A stretch of 64,000 bases of DNA from Cranoglanis bouderius (GCA_023630585.1 CM042566.1:17714754-17778753), one strand, 5' to 3'. Shown: positions 22,516-33,092, counted from the stretch's first letter. Program-made: numbers and translations. Notes: generated by a model from the letters alone, not told the origin.

Positions 22516-22962
22516 GTGAGCCTGAAAATAAACAGAAGGGAATATATAGACATACAAAAGCACAAACTAACAAAACTATATACGACGATACATACAATGT
22601 ATTTTTTTTATTGTCATTAATATTTATTTATGTATTAATATGTTATTCCTACATCCTCTGTCAGGAATCAGGAATGACGTTTTGGAATAACGATCAGATT
22701 TCAACTCTACTAAAAGCATCATCAGCCATTTAGAGCATCATTTGATGTCATGAGAGAATATGGAATTACGTCAGTGCAAATATTGTGTAGATACGTGCAT
22801 CTGCATGGCTACGTGTACATTATACCTTATACTGTAAATATGTATGATTATGACGAGTGTTGGATTGATTCAGTAAAGTTTTTTTTTTTTTTTTTTTAAT
22901 AAATAAATAAAAGGGAAAAAAAGAAAAAAAGGAATTCCTGCTCTTTAAAGGAAAATATGGGT

Positions 22963-22978
22963 GGCTCTTAAAAGAGCC
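22963..22978 (-). terminator. Histone 3' stem-loop of the H1 tail relic (left arm)
   Basis: Minus-strand GGCTCT-TTTA-AGAGCC followed by a purine-rich AAAGAGCAGGAATTCC, identical in layout to the intact H1 at 40363-40378. Confidence 0.9.
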
Positions 22979-23014
22979 GTTTAAGGAACAAAAGCATGAA
23001 GGAAATACAAAGGT

Positions 23015-23077
23015 CTACTTCTTTTTGGGTTCTGCCTTTTTCGCCTTCGCCGCTTTGGGCTTCGCGGTCTTGGGCTT
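23015..23077 (-). pseudogene. Histone H1 pseudogene, C-terminal tail only (left arm)
   Basis: The last ~20 codons of H1 remain (KPKTAKPKAAKAKK then AEPKKK and stop). The intact H1 at 40414-41028 ends KPKTAKPKAAKAKKGVPKKK. Homology stops abruptly at 23077, where sequence of the retroviral-like element begins. The globular domain and N-terminus are absent from this arm. The 3' stem-loop is intact but there is no promoter. Confidence 0.9.
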
Positions 23078-23871
23078 ATAGTGTATTTTCATATATTACC
23101 CTAATGTATTTTTATATATTAGCTGACAGTATTTAACCAACCATTTACATGTATTAACCAATAAATCAATTGTAAGGGAAATCAATCATTGAATAAAATT
23201 AATCAGGAGATGAAACCTTTAGTATAAGGTAAAAAGCAGGCATGTGAAACTTGAAACTTTTGGCATGTGATCCCAGTGTGAAAGTCACTATCTGCATAGT
23301 TGAAACCAAGTAAGGAAGGCCTTGACATTTTTGGCTGTCAAGACCAATTAAGGCCTTGAGACGTCTAGCCTTGAAACTTTTTAAAAAATACACTGATAGA
23401 CCTCGCACCACGGTTGTTTATGAGATACATAGAAAGACACATAATTGTGGCAAGCGCCAGAGGTGTGATTAAAGAAAAAATGGGGAAACCCCGCCTGAAT
23501 GTGATCATTGTATTAGAAATGTATAAAAACTGATGTATTGGCTGTATTTGTCAGATGGTCTGCAGACGTCTCGGCTTTATTGTGTTTTCAATAAAGTCTG
23601 ATTTTTGACATCTTAAACCCCAGACTCTCGAATACTTTTTTATAGAATAACCAGGACATTTTCCACAATAGAAATTGCCGTCACGAACAGTATTTGAAAA
23701 GGAGCCTGAGAGGAGTGAGACACCGTGCAGGGCCGCTCCGCGGTGGGCCACACAGACAGGCCGATTTCTTCTGATTTCTTAGGTGTTGTCCCTGGTTTAA
23801 GGGTTCTGGAGCGGTTTGTCTCTTTCCGGGTGAGTTCCTGGTGGGTTTGGTTTGCCTAATCTCAAATCACT
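23078..23871 (+). mobile_element. Retroviral-like LTR and leader fragment (left arm)
   Basis: Read on the plus strand it has a TATA-like GTATAAAAACTG at ~23521, AATAAAGTCTG at ~23590, and U5-like sequence ending TTTTCCACA near 23675. Leader-like DNA follows to 23871. It directly abuts the H1 tail. The same segment is at 32299-33092 on the other strand, where it continues further. This is the order expected of an LTR (U3 with TATA, R with the poly(A) signal, U5). No primer-binding site is identified and the family is not assigned. Confidence 0.55.
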
Positions 23872-24257
23872 GGCAGCTCTTTGAGTAAGTCCTCAGCAGA
23901 TTCAGCATCACAGCTCTCAGCAGTGTATAACTGTCTGTAGAAGTTACTTGCTAGTCTCCTCATTTCTGCCGGGTCGGACGTGATGGATCCATCCGGACGA
24001 CAAAGATGGCACATCGTCTTCTGTTGAAGACTTTTTTTCTCAAGATTAAAAAAGAAAGTACTGGGAGCATCCATGTCTTTAATGGAGCAGTATCTTGCTC
24101 TTATCAGTGCCCCTTTAGCTTGTTCCTGTAACAGGGAGCTTAGTTCTTTTCTCTTTTTCTTTAGTCCATCTCCCTGTGTGGTGTCATTGCTGTCCATGAT
24201 GCGTTTTTCAATGAGTTCAATGTCTCTTTGTAGAGACTGCACTGTTTCCTTCAGCAT
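23862..24257 (-). pseudogene. LINE ORF2 linker region between endonuclease and RT
   Basis: The 131-codon frame starts inside ORF2. It contains a long charged helix (ETVQSLQRDIELIEKR, KKKRKELSSLLQEQAKGAL) and the block FFFNLEKKSLQQKTMCHL, typical of the segment preceding the reverse transcriptase in L1/Tx1 LINEs. It then reads SNFYRQLYTAE and ends at LKELP where the palindrome arm begins. It overlaps the preceding frame by a few bases (24251-24257), indicating a frameshift. Confidence 0.7.
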
Positions 24258-25152
24258 AGTGGCATTTTAATGTTGACCTTCCCCACATCCCACCACTGGC
24301 TAAGGCTTTCAAAAGAACCCTTCTTCATTTTCCAGCTATCCCAGAAAGTTTTAAAAATCTCACAAAAAGAAACATCTTGTAATAATTTAACATTAAAAAC
24401 CCAATAATAGTTTGCTTTCAAAGTTTTCTTTACATTTATATTTAATAAGACCATGTGATGATCTGAAAACCCATTAGGTGCAATAGAAACATTCATCACT
24501 CTGTTATTCCAGGTCTTTTTTAAATAAAACCTGTGTAACCTTGCCCCACTGACCCTGTTATCATTTACTTTGAGCCATGTATACTGTCGTACCCCTTCAT
24601 GTCTATTTCTCCAAGTATCAGTCATTTGAGATTCTTTGATAACTTTGGATAAAAAGATACCTGACTGGCTGTGAGGTTCTTCCCCATTTCTGTCAAGAGT
24701 AAAATCAGCGGTACAGTTCCAATAACCCCCCAATATAACACACACACTATCATCATATTTCTGAACCAACTTTTTAAGTTCTAAAAAGAAAACCATTCGC
24801 TCTGGGCCACTGTTAGGAGCATAAACATTTATAAAAACAAAAAAACAGTACCTTTACATTCTACTTTTGCTAGTAACAATCTTCCTTTAACTATTTCCTT
24901 TACCTCTAAAATGTTGTTTACATGTTCAGAAAATAAAATTGCAACCCCAGCACTGTTTCTTGTTCCATGACTCATGGAAATATTCCCTTTCCACCACATT
25001 CCCCATTCTACTTCATTATCAGTATCAGTGTGTGTTTCTTGCAAAAAAATAGCATTGAGTTTTTTAATACTTATAAACTTTACCATTGTTGTTAATTTAT
25101 TCCTGTCTCTACCCCCATTAATGTTTAATGTTCCAATTTTAAACATCTCCAT
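24251..25152 (-). pseudogene. LINE ORF2 APE-type endonuclease, broken
   Basis: The endonuclease nicks target DNA to prime reverse transcription. It is split into two frames (24829-25152 and 24251-24796) by a frameshift or short loss near 24800-24830. Visible motifs are LNINGGRD, FLQETHTD (catalytic Glu), AGVAILF, a GGYWNCT block and GFSDHHMV (catalytic Asp-His). The usual GGDFN motif reads GGYWN, so the catalytic Asp is replaced by Tyr. Together with the frameshift this shows the copy is inactive. Confidence 0.82.
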
Positions 25153-25236
25153 GGGAAAAAGGAAAAAAGGATAGAGACAGAAAGGAGACAGTAAAGTAAA
25201 AAAGACACCAGATGTGATTTATCCATTTAACTATTT

Positions 25237-26136
25237 TTATTTTCTTTTGATTTTCCTTAGTTTTGTGATCATCTTTTTCAGTCTAAACCTTTTCTTTTTG
25301 TTCAGAGCTTCAAGGCTCACTGTCTTTTGTAACAGCGCTACTGATGCTATGAATTTGTCTGTATCTGGAAAAAAGTCTTTCACCTCAACCACTTTGCCGA
25401 ATGTTACATCCAGAAAATCATTAATGTCTTGGAGAGAGTACGTGTCTTCTATTTCCTGTGACCCAACATCAGAAATCTCAGACATTGTGTCTTCGTCCCT
25501 CATTTCTGCATCAACAATGTCCTCACCTTTTGACCTGTCTTCTCTGGCACCAGTTATACCACCACTAACACAATTTTCCTCTGATTCCACCACTTCAGTG
25601 TTCAGGCTCACAGTGATCTCCTCCCTGTTATCACATGGTTTCTTTGTATTTTCAGTAACCTGAGCTTCACTCTTAACTGTATCTGCGGTCTGCACACCTT
25701 CAGCTTCCTTTACTGCAACACCTATAACGATGGACTCCTCACTGCTATGTCTAGCTTCCTCCTCAGTAATCTGTTGAACCTCACCACCCTGCCCTGCTGC
25801 CTCCTCAATCCCCTGCTCAGCTGCCCCCTCGTTACCCTGCCCTGCTGCCTCAATCCCCTGCCCAGCTTCCCCCTCGTTACTCTGCCCCGCTGCCCCCTCG
25901 TTACTCTGCTCCGCTGCCCCCTCTTTACCCAGCCCAGCTGCCCCCAGGTTACCCTGCCCAGCTGCCCCCTCGTTACCCTGCCCAGCTGCCCCCAGGTTAC
26001 CCTGCCCAGCTGCCTCCACGTTACCCTGTCCAGCTGCCCCCTCAGAGGCCTGAGCCTTGTGTGGACACGCTACCCTCATATGTCCAACATCCCCGCACTC
26101 AAAACACTTCATGTGTCCTGTGCTAGCGTACACCAT
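25237..26136 (-). pseudogene. LINE ORF1 with zinc knuckle and 8-residue repeats
   Basis: The 299-codon frame has a CX2CX4HX4C knuckle (CFECGDVGHMRVAC) at residues ~10-23, then about ten imperfect copies of EGAAGQGN/LGAAGQGN. An acidic Glu/Thr-rich linker follows, and a basic C-terminus (FFPDTDKFIASV, RFRLKKMITKLRKIKRK). The C-terminus matches 1901-2152. The start shown is only the first ATG; homology to the ORF1 N-terminus lies in other frames upstream (26109-26306 and 26313-26633). Confidence 0.78.
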
Positions 26137-26633
26137 TTACGATCTGCCCTCATACACCACTCTAGTCCAGACACACACACGTCCAGTTCCTGTTGGTTTA
26201 AGAACATGAACACGTGTCTCCTGAAAGACAAGACGTGCTTTAATCCTCCGTCCTTGCAGCCTAGGGGAACTGTTTTAATCGCGCTTGCTACCTTTCCGTA
26301 GCGCATTAGCCCTCACGCTATCTCCTCGTCAGGAATGAACGGAGGCACATTAGCTACAGTTACCCGGACAGTCGGGGCAATCAGCGGTGAAACTAAAACA
26401 AAATCACCACTTACCACAATGCTGGTGTTGGTCAGGTGTCTCACCTGAGCCTCCTCCTTCACGAAGACCACCACCGCTTTGTTCATGTGGGAAGCAGACG
26501 ATATGTTCTCATTACCGATCTCCTTCCCTATTCCCCGTAACACTTCCTCCACATTCACACCGTTAGCCGGCACACACCTGACGCCATGGCAGAGGGAGAC
26601 AGGTGACGCCACCCTCTGTGTGAGGGACGCCAT
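26109..26633 (-). pseudogene. LINE ORF1 N-terminal part, frameshifted
   Basis: Frame 26313-26633 (106 codons) opens MASLTQRVASPVSLCHGVR and contains SSASHMNKAVVVF and VANVPPFIPDEE. It parallels the plus-strand ORF1 at 837 (LTRRHGVRV, SASHMN then VVF, VPPFISDE). It stops there, and the next homology (GCKDGGLKHVLSFRRHVFM against GCKSPLVKHLISFRRMVFM) continues in frame 26109-26306. At least two frame breaks therefore separate it from the zinc-knuckle frame. Confidence 0.75.
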
Positions 26634-26765
26634 CCCGCTCCCGCCCTGCTACTACTCACCTGACTAACTCTCCTAACTAATAAACCTCACTTTCAATACA
26701 AAAACTTACAAATAACTCTCACCTCTTGTGAACACTCACACACCCAAACACTCCCAGCATGCACC

Positions 26766-26790
26766 GAGAGAGAGAGAGAGAGAGAGAGAG
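26766..26790 (-). repeat. (GA)n tract = (CT)n target of the minus-strand LINE
   Basis: Twelve or so GA units lie between the LINE 5' end and CGAGCACTATAATGACATAA, the inverted dispersed repeat. Confidence 0.85.
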
Positions 26791-26937
26791 CGAGCACTAT
26801 AATGACATAATGACCTCCTGAGTTCTAGCATGATGGTTTGATTAAAGGTTTTTAGAAATCATCTGCTAGTCCTACTACTACTACTACTACTACTACTAAT
26901 AATAATAATAATAATAATAATAATAGTAGTAGTAATT

Positions 26938-26991
<54 letters not shown>

Positions 26992-27371
26992 TAGAAATTA
27001 TAATAGAAGAAAGAATCAAGGTTTATGAATAAGTTAATATAAAGGGAGTTTCAGACAGCCCTGCGTGTTGTTGTGGATGGATTTTGACTGCCCTCGTGTG
27101 GTCAAGTTTAGCAAAAGCACGTTCCCCGAATCATAGTTATTTAGAGCAACAGCTTGTAAGTCTATATTTACACTATATAACTAAAAAGGGGGGAAATAAT
27201 CCTTCAAGAAAGGATTCTCAATGATGTTGGCTGTTAGAGAATATGTTAAAGGATGAGGACAACAACAACTGCACTTCATCTATCCCCCCACCCCCTTAAT
27301 ACAATAATACTATTTGTTTTGAAAATTCATATCTGAATAATCCCACTCCCACTACTACTACTATTTATAAT

Positions 27372-27450
<79 letters not shown>

Positions 27451-27820
27451 TATAAGACATAATAGAAGAAAGAATTAAGGTTGAAGAATAAATTAATATA
27501 AAGGGAGTTTCAGGCAGCGCTGCGTGTTGCTGTGGATGGATCTTGACTGCCCTCGTGCGACCACGTTTATGAAGTGCATGTTGCCCGAATCATTGTAATT
27601 TAGCAACAGCTTATAAGTCTACATTTACAGTAAATGGCTAAAAAAAGTGTAATTATATTAAATGTTTTTAAAAAGTGTGGGGAAATCCTTTAAGAAATGT
27701 TTCTCCGTGCTATATTTGTTGCGTGTTAGAAAATATATTAAAGCATGATAACAAACAGGACAACAGCAACAATCCTACTACTACTGATACTAGTACACAC
27801 AACAGCATAAAGCAGCATAA
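26791..27820 (-). repeat. Dispersed ~0.6-kb repeat, two inverted copies
   Basis: Reverse complement of the unit at 1-670 and 17000-17640. Carries (AAT)n tracts at 26940-26995 and 27374-27448, and the inverted GAATCATAGTTATTTAGAGC block at 27128. No gene is seen. Confidence 0.85.
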
Positions 27821-28055
27821 GGCAGCAGTGGCTTAATAGTTAAGGCTTTGGGTTGCTGCTTGGAAGGTTGGCGGTTCAAGAATCAGCTTTGCTAAGCTAC
27901 CAGTGTGGTGTTCTTGGGCAAGGCCCTTAACCCTATGCTCCAGGTCTGACCCCAGCTTCCTGCCAAGCTGGGATATGAAAAAGCTTTTTATTGGGTATGT
28001 AGCTCGGTGGGACATAACATTTAAAAAAAAGGATTTCACTTGATGTAATGTATAA
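27821..28055 (+). mobile_element. tRNA-derived SINE
   Basis: Begins GGCAGCAGTGGCTTAATAG with an A-box-like TGGCTTAATAGTTAAGG and a B-box-like GGTTCAAGAATC near 27871. A body with GGGCAAGGCCCTTAACCC and CAGCTTCCTGCCAAGCTGGG follows, ending in GGATTTCACTTGATGTAATG. The layout is that of a Pol III SINE common in fish. A second copy lies inverted at 48003-48250. Confidence 0.7.
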
Positions 28056-28140
28056 AGATTCTTCTCTCTACTACTACTATTAGCTATTACTTAATTTGAA
28101 ATGTAATGTATTAGTATTTGTTATAATAGTTCTTTGTTAG

Positions 28141-28585
28141 TTGTTCCCCTAGTGGTCTAGTGGCTAGGCTAAGCTCCTGTGCTTAAACGTATTTTGCAAA
28201 TCCTTAAGCTCAGCTGTCATTATGGAGGTGCGGTTTTGGTTGCTTTGTGACATTATGTGCAAAACAGAGTGCATACATTGACACTAACACAGATCGCAAA
28301 AATGATGGGCCACAAATTCCAATTTACCGTGAGCACTGTGTTTATAGACAAGAAAAGGCCTGTGATTAGACAGTGCTAAGTGTGTTCATACTAATAAGGA
28401 GCTGTGCTGCTATGTATGACCTGTAGTTGTAATGGACCTAGGAGTTTAGTATACGGGCCTCGAGCCCACGGACGTGCTCAAAAGGAACACCTTGTGTTTG
28501 AAAAATGAATGTGTGTGTTGTACAAACACAGAGTGCTGTATGTTTTGCTATGTACGTTTTATACAAAGTGATTTACTATTATGTT

Positions 28586-28620
<35 letters not shown>
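28141..28620 (+). other. Truncated tRNA-Glu-like SINE head and a duplicated unique segment
   Basis: TTCCCCTAGTGGTCTAGTGG at 28144 matches the 5' half of the tRNA-Glu-like SINE at 47836-47913. It is cut at ~28190 and joined to sequence matching 47340 and below (inverted). Thus 28190-28600 is an inverted copy of 46560-47340 with internal differences, and the SINE remainder has been deleted. No gene is seen. Confidence 0.6.
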
Positions 28621-28931
28621 GACAAACTCCAAGCATTGATTATGCAAGAATGGGCTGCCATCAGTCAGGATGTGGCCCAGAAGTTGATTGACAGCATGCC
28701 AGGGCGAATTGCAGAGGTCTTGAAAAAGAAGGGTCAACACTGCAAATATTGACTCTTTGCATAAACTTCATGTAATTGTCAATAAAAGCCATTGACACTT
28801 ATGAAATGCTTGTGATTATACTTCAGTAACAGTTAGTAACATCTGACAAAAAGATCTAAAAACACTGAAGCAGCAGACTTTGTGAAAATTAATATTTGTG
28901 TCATTCTCAAAACTTTTGGCCACGGCTGTAT
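28621..28931 (+). mobile_element. Tc1-like transposon, 3' end with transposase C-terminus
   Basis: Plus-strand codons 28621-28752 read the end of a Tc1-like DDE transposase (MQEWAAISQDVAQKLIDSMP, then GRIAEVLKKKGQHCKY and stop). A ~180-bp 3' UTR follows, ending in the terminal inverted repeat TTCTCAAAACTTTTGGCC and CGGCTGTA. The rest of the transposase is missing, so this is a 5'-deleted relic. The same terminal sequence occurs at 55810-55837 in another element. Confidence 0.85.
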
Positions 28932-28934
28932 ATC

Positions 28935-30398
28935 TACGGTTAAAGCAGTAGGAAGTAAATCAAATTAATGTTAGAACGACAGGAAACAACTCCAATTAAT
29001 GTTATAGCAGCACATAGTGACCCGAAATAACGTTGTAGCAGCATAATGTCATGCAAAACAGCGTTATAGCAGCACAAGGATATTCAAATCCGTATTATAG
29101 CAGCTGATATTAATTCAAAATAGGGTTATAGCAGCATAAAGTCATGCACAATAGGGTTATAGCAGCACAAGGTAGTTCAGATGGATATTATAGCAGCAGA
29201 AATTGATTAGAAATAGGGTTACTGCAGCACGAGGCAATTCAAATCTGTATTATAGCAGCAGAAATTAATTAGAAATAGGGTTATAGCAGCATAAAGTCAT
29301 ACAAAATAGGGTTATAGCAGCATAAAGTCATACAAAATAGGGTTCTAGCAGCACAAGGAAGTTCAGATGGATATTATAGCAGCAGAAATGAATTGGAAAT
29401 AGGGTTATAGCAGTAGGAAGTAAATCAAATTAATGTTAGAACGCCAGGAAAAAACTCCAATTAATGTTATAGCAGCAGATAGTGACCCGAAATAACGTTG
29501 AAGCAGCATAAAGTCATGTAAAACAGCGTTATAGCAGCACAAGGAGATTCAAATCCATATTATAGCAGCAGAAATTAAATCAAAATAGGGTTATAGCAGC
29601 ATAAAGTCATACAAAATAGGGTTATAGCAGCACAGTGTAGTTCAGATAGATATTATAGTAGCAGAAATGAATCGGAAATAGGGTTTTAGCAGAAAGATGT
29701 AAATCAAATTAATGTTAGAATGCCAGGAAAAAACTCCAATTAATGTTAAAGCAGCACATAGTGACCCGAAATAACATTGTAGCAGCACGAAGTAATTCAA
29801 AAAAGGATTATAGCAGCAGGAAATAATTCACATTAATGATATAGCAGCAGGAAAGCATTCAAAATGGTGTTATAGCAGCATAAAGACATACAAAATAGGG
29901 TTATAGCAGCACAAGGTAGTTCAGATGGATATTATAGCAGCAGAAATGAATTGGAAATAGGGTTATAGCAGCATAAAGTCGTGCAAAAGAGGATTATAGC
30001 AGCACAAGGTAGTTCAGATGGATATTATAGCAGCAGAAATTGATTAGAAATAGGGTTACTGCGGCATGAGACAATTCAAATCTGTATTATAGCAGCAGAA
30101 ATGAATTGGAAATAGGGTTATAGCAGTAGGAAGTAAATCAAATTGATGTTAGAACGCAAGGAAATAACTCCAATTAATGTTACAGCAGCACATAGTGACC
30201 CGAAATAACGTTGTAGCAGCATAAAGTCATGCAAAACAGCATTATGGCAGCACCAGGAGAATCAAATCCGTATTATAGCAGCAGAAATTAATTCAAAATA
30301 GGGTTATAGCAGCATAAAGTCATGCATAATAGGGTTATAACAGCACAAGGTTGTTCAGATGGATATTATAGCAGCAGAAATTGATTAGAAATAGCAAT
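28935..30398 (-). repeat. Satellite array B, inverted copy
   Basis: Reverse-complement units (AATAGGGTTATAGCAGCA...), ~1.46 kb. This is the only array B block in this orientation and it sits upstream of the only plus-strand H1, so the whole block was inverted together. Confidence 0.9.
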
Positions 30399-30878
30399 AG
30401 TCGGCAGCTGCAAATACATCAGGTTCCTTCACAAGGCTCGCCTTCAACTCGGCCCAGAAGCCTTACAACGGATGTGCCTTTTCTTCGCCTGCTTTTACAC
30501 GCGACATCGCACGAAATGCGCAGCCCGCCGGCTCGAGCACGAGGCGCGCCGTGCATTTTTATGACCGCCGCGCGATATTGTCGCTCTTTTCCTAGCCATG
30601 CCAGCCCTCGAGAGAAACGAGAAAGCCCGTTCTCGCGAAACGTGTGCTTGAACACTTTGGATCTTGTCTTAGGAGTCTTATTTTCGCCGAGGAACGCCAT
30701 GAGAAAACACAGTTGCGTGCGCGCCACGGAAGCGCATTCATTCAGCGGCGCGCGGATTGAGTCTACAACGTTCTCATGTCTGCTTTTAAGACCAGCCCCC
30801 CCGGCCGCGGGGAGGGAGGTATCTGTGTTACACAGGGCACAGTGTTTGACTCGTTTATTCTACGTAGCTCCTAGAAAG
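30399..30878 (+). promoter_or_regulatory. H1 upstream region and promoter of the broken H1
   Basis: Matches the region upstream of intact H1 (41029-41500, inverted). It keeps the H1-specific AAACACA box at 30715-30721 and a CTTTTAAGACC TATA-like box at ~30783, with a C-rich stretch between TATA and ATG. A 102-codon minus-strand ORF and the start of a longer plus-strand frame in this GC-rich DNA are judged incidental. Confidence 0.75.
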
Positions 30879-30979
30879 ATGGCAGAAGTCGCTCCCTCGC
30901 CCGCCGCCGCGCCGACCAAAGCGCACAAGAAGAAAGCAGCTTCGAGGACAAAGAAAGCAGGCCCTAGCGTCGGCGAGCT
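30879..30979 (+). pseudogene. Histone H1 pseudogene, N-terminal tail only
   Basis: ATG and the first ~34 codons of H1 are kept (MAEVAPSPAAAPTKAHKKKA, then ASRTKKAGPSVGEL). They match intact H1 (MAEVVPAPAAAPAKAPKKKA, GPSVGEL) to the start of the globular domain. At ~30979 homology ends and sequence of the retroviral-like element begins. The H1 C-terminal tail reappears, same strand, at 33093-33155. The globular domain and most of the lysine-rich tail, about 150 codons, are absent, so this is not a simple insertion. Confidence 0.9.
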
Positions 30980-31317
30980 ACAAGTTTACCACTTGGGAGC
31001 ATCAACTCGAATCGACTTACTGGGCTTATATCTTCATTATTCGTCCAAATAATATGATCTCCACAATGAAACTCAATTATTTTATGGTTATTTGTAAACC
31101 AATTTCCCCGAAACTCTGCTATCACATGTATTTTAGCCCTCACTACTCTGATTCCACACGGGTGTGTAAACTCCCTATATGATGTTAAATGTGCATGTAC
31201 TCTAAAATCTGGACTGGGACCACCTTGCACTTCAAAAATATTAAACAAAGCTACCAGTTGTTCTATCTGCTTTGAACTTCTTCTCCACTTCCCTTTACCA
31301 CGACTCCTCCTTGGCAT
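30964..31317 (-). CDS. Hypothetical basic protein, truncated, in the retroviral-like element
   Basis: The 117-codon frame starts with a very basic stretch (MPRRSRGKGKWRRSSKQ). A mixed segment with several Cys and His follows (HPCGIRVVRAKIHVIAEFRG, EFHCGDHIIW). The last few codons read into H1 DNA, so the original C-terminus is lost. Not recognised. The basic N-terminus would suit nucleic-acid binding or nuclear import, but that is inference. Confidence 0.35.
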   Translation of the reverse strand: MPRRSRGKGKWRRSSKQIEQLVALFNIFEVQGGPSPDFRVHAHLTSYREFTHPCGIRVVRAKIHVIAEFRGNWFTNNHKIIEFHCGDHIIWTNNEDISPVSRFELMLPSGKLVARRR

Positions 31318-33092
31318 GAGAGAAGGAAAAAAAATAAAAGAAAGAGATAAAACAAAAATTTAAGAAATAATAACAAAAAGAATAACCTTATAGTTTTGTG
31401 TCAGCTGGCTCAGGGCCAACATCAACACCCACTCATGCACACATCAGCGCTTCTCTCTCTCTCTTTCTTACTCACACACACACACATACACACACACACA
31501 CACAGAGATAAGGATGTGCACGCTCTCCTCACTCACTCACAGACACACAGGCACATTTACATAAACAGAGGCCTACTCACTCATTTGGACACTCGCTTAC
31601 AAATAGGGATCCCCTTCACTTATCACTCTCACGGTCACTCATGCAGTGTTTTCTCCTTTTATCTACTTTATAACATCGGCAACTAGAAGGGTGTCTAAGA
31701 AATCTGCAAAACCACCTTTGGGAGGAAAGCTCAGACAACTCTTGGTCTGGCCTACAACGAATACAATTAGGCAAATGGCCAAAATAGCTACAAAACCAAT
31801 TTCTGTAGTTTTCAACACCCACACAGCAACTGCAGTTTTTTCTATTACATATGAATCCTCTGTCTCATATTTGTGCACACGACAGCATATAAGTATACCC
31901 TTTTTACTCACTTCTTTTTTCCAATAAAATGGTCTTGATTCATACATTCATACCAAGACACATATACTTGTCTATATTACAGAGGCTCCCTCGGTCGGGC
32001 TCCAAACAAGTCGCCCTCACCAAGCGGAACCTAGCCAGGAAAGGACACCCACCTCACACACCCAATCACACAACTGAGAACACTCCAACTCCCATGCACC
32101 ACACTTTATGGCAGTACCAGACACCACGAGACCGAGATCCTTAACACAAACAGACAACACACAAAACAGAGCACTCAGTGCCCAGCGAGTGGCACACTGA
32201 GTGGTTAAATTGGTCCGTCCAATTTGCTAGATCAGTGTGGCGCTGGCAAGCCTAGATCAGTGACAGGAGATTCTCAGAGCCCCACAGCCGGCGCTGAGAG
32301 TGATTTGAGATTAGGCAAACCAAACCCACCAGGAACTCACCCGGAAAGAGACAAACTGCTCCAGAACCCTTAAACCAGGGACAACACCTAAGAAATCAGA
32401 AGAAATCGGCCTGTCTGTGTGGCCCACCGCGGAGCGGCCCTGCACGGTGTCTCACTCCTCTCAGGCTCCTTTTCAAATACTGTTCGTGACGGCAATTTCT
32501 ATTGTGGAAAATGTCCTGGTTATTCTATAAAAAAGTATTCGAGAGTCTGGGGTTTAAGATGTCAAAAATCAGACTTTATTGAAAACACAATAAAGCCGAG
32601 ACGTCTGCAGACCATCTGACAAATACAGCCAATACATCAGTTTTTATACATTTCTAATACAATGATCACATTCAGGCGGGGTTTCCCCATTTTTTCTTTA
32701 ATCACACCTCTGGCGCTTGCCACAATTATGTGTCTTTCTATGTATCTCATAAACAACCGTGGTGCGAGGTCTATCAGTGTATTTTTTAAAAAGTTTCAAG
32801 GCTAGACGTCTCAAGGCCTTAATTGGTCTTGACAGCCAAAAATGTCAAGGCCTTCCTTACTTGGTTTCAACTATGCAGATAGTGACTTTCACACTGGGAT
32901 CACATGCCAAAAGTTTCAAGTTTCACATGCCTGCTTTTTACCTTATACTAAAGGTTTCATCTCCTGATTAATTTTATTCAATGATTGATTTCCCTTACAA
33001 TTGATTTATTGGTTAATACATGTAAATGGTTGGTTAAATACTGTCAGCTAATATATAAAAATACATTAGGGTAATATATGAAAATACACTAT
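30980..33092 (-). mobile_element. Retroviral-like element fragment replacing the middle of H1
   Basis: On the minus strand, from 33092 down: LTR-like part (TATA-like and AATAAA as in 23078-23871), a long untranslated leader, then two short ORFs (31663-31947 and 30964-31317). The 3' part and second LTR are missing, as the element ends within the second ORF at the H1 N-terminal junction. A (CA)n-rich stretch lies at 31460-31505. No recognisable gag, protease, polymerase or envelope motif is seen, so the retroviral assignment rests on LTR-like signals only. Confidence 0.5.
31663..31947 (-). CDS. Hypothetical small membrane protein in the retroviral-like element
   Basis: The 94-codon frame has one clear hydrophobic segment (GFVAILAICLIVFVVG) at about residues 51-66, flanked by charged residues, suggesting a single membrane span. 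It lies between the leader and the basic ORF. Not recognised. A chance ORF is possible. Confidence 0.25.
   Translation of the reverse strand: MYESRPFYWKKEVSKKGILICCRVHKYETEDSYVIEKTAVAVWVLKTTEIGFVAILAICLIVFVVGQTKSCLSFPPKGGFADFLDTLLVADVIK

Larger units (their letters stand above)
23872..26765 (-). mobile_element. Tx1-like LINE, minus strand, 3'-truncated
   Basis: Reading leftwards from the (GA)n tract: 5' leader, ORF1 in two frames with a zinc knuckle, then ORF2 endonuclease and linker. The reverse transcriptase is missing because the element is cut at the palindrome boundary near 23871. The 5' end starts directly at the (CT)n tract (on this strand) of an inverted dispersed repeat, exactly as the plus-strand copy does at 706. 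The two copies differ strongly in ORF1, so they are separate insertions of related elements. Confidence 0.85.

Noticed and set aside
23078..23871. ORFs 23199-23411 and 23551-23751 (and their copies at 32419-32971)
   Set aside because: Short frames within LTR-like sequence; identical in both arms only because the arms are duplicates.
30381..31052. 223-codon plus-strand ORF covering the H1 upstream region
   Set aside because: Only its part from 30879 is H1; the upstream part is promoter DNA read in frame by chance and the end reads into the inserted element.
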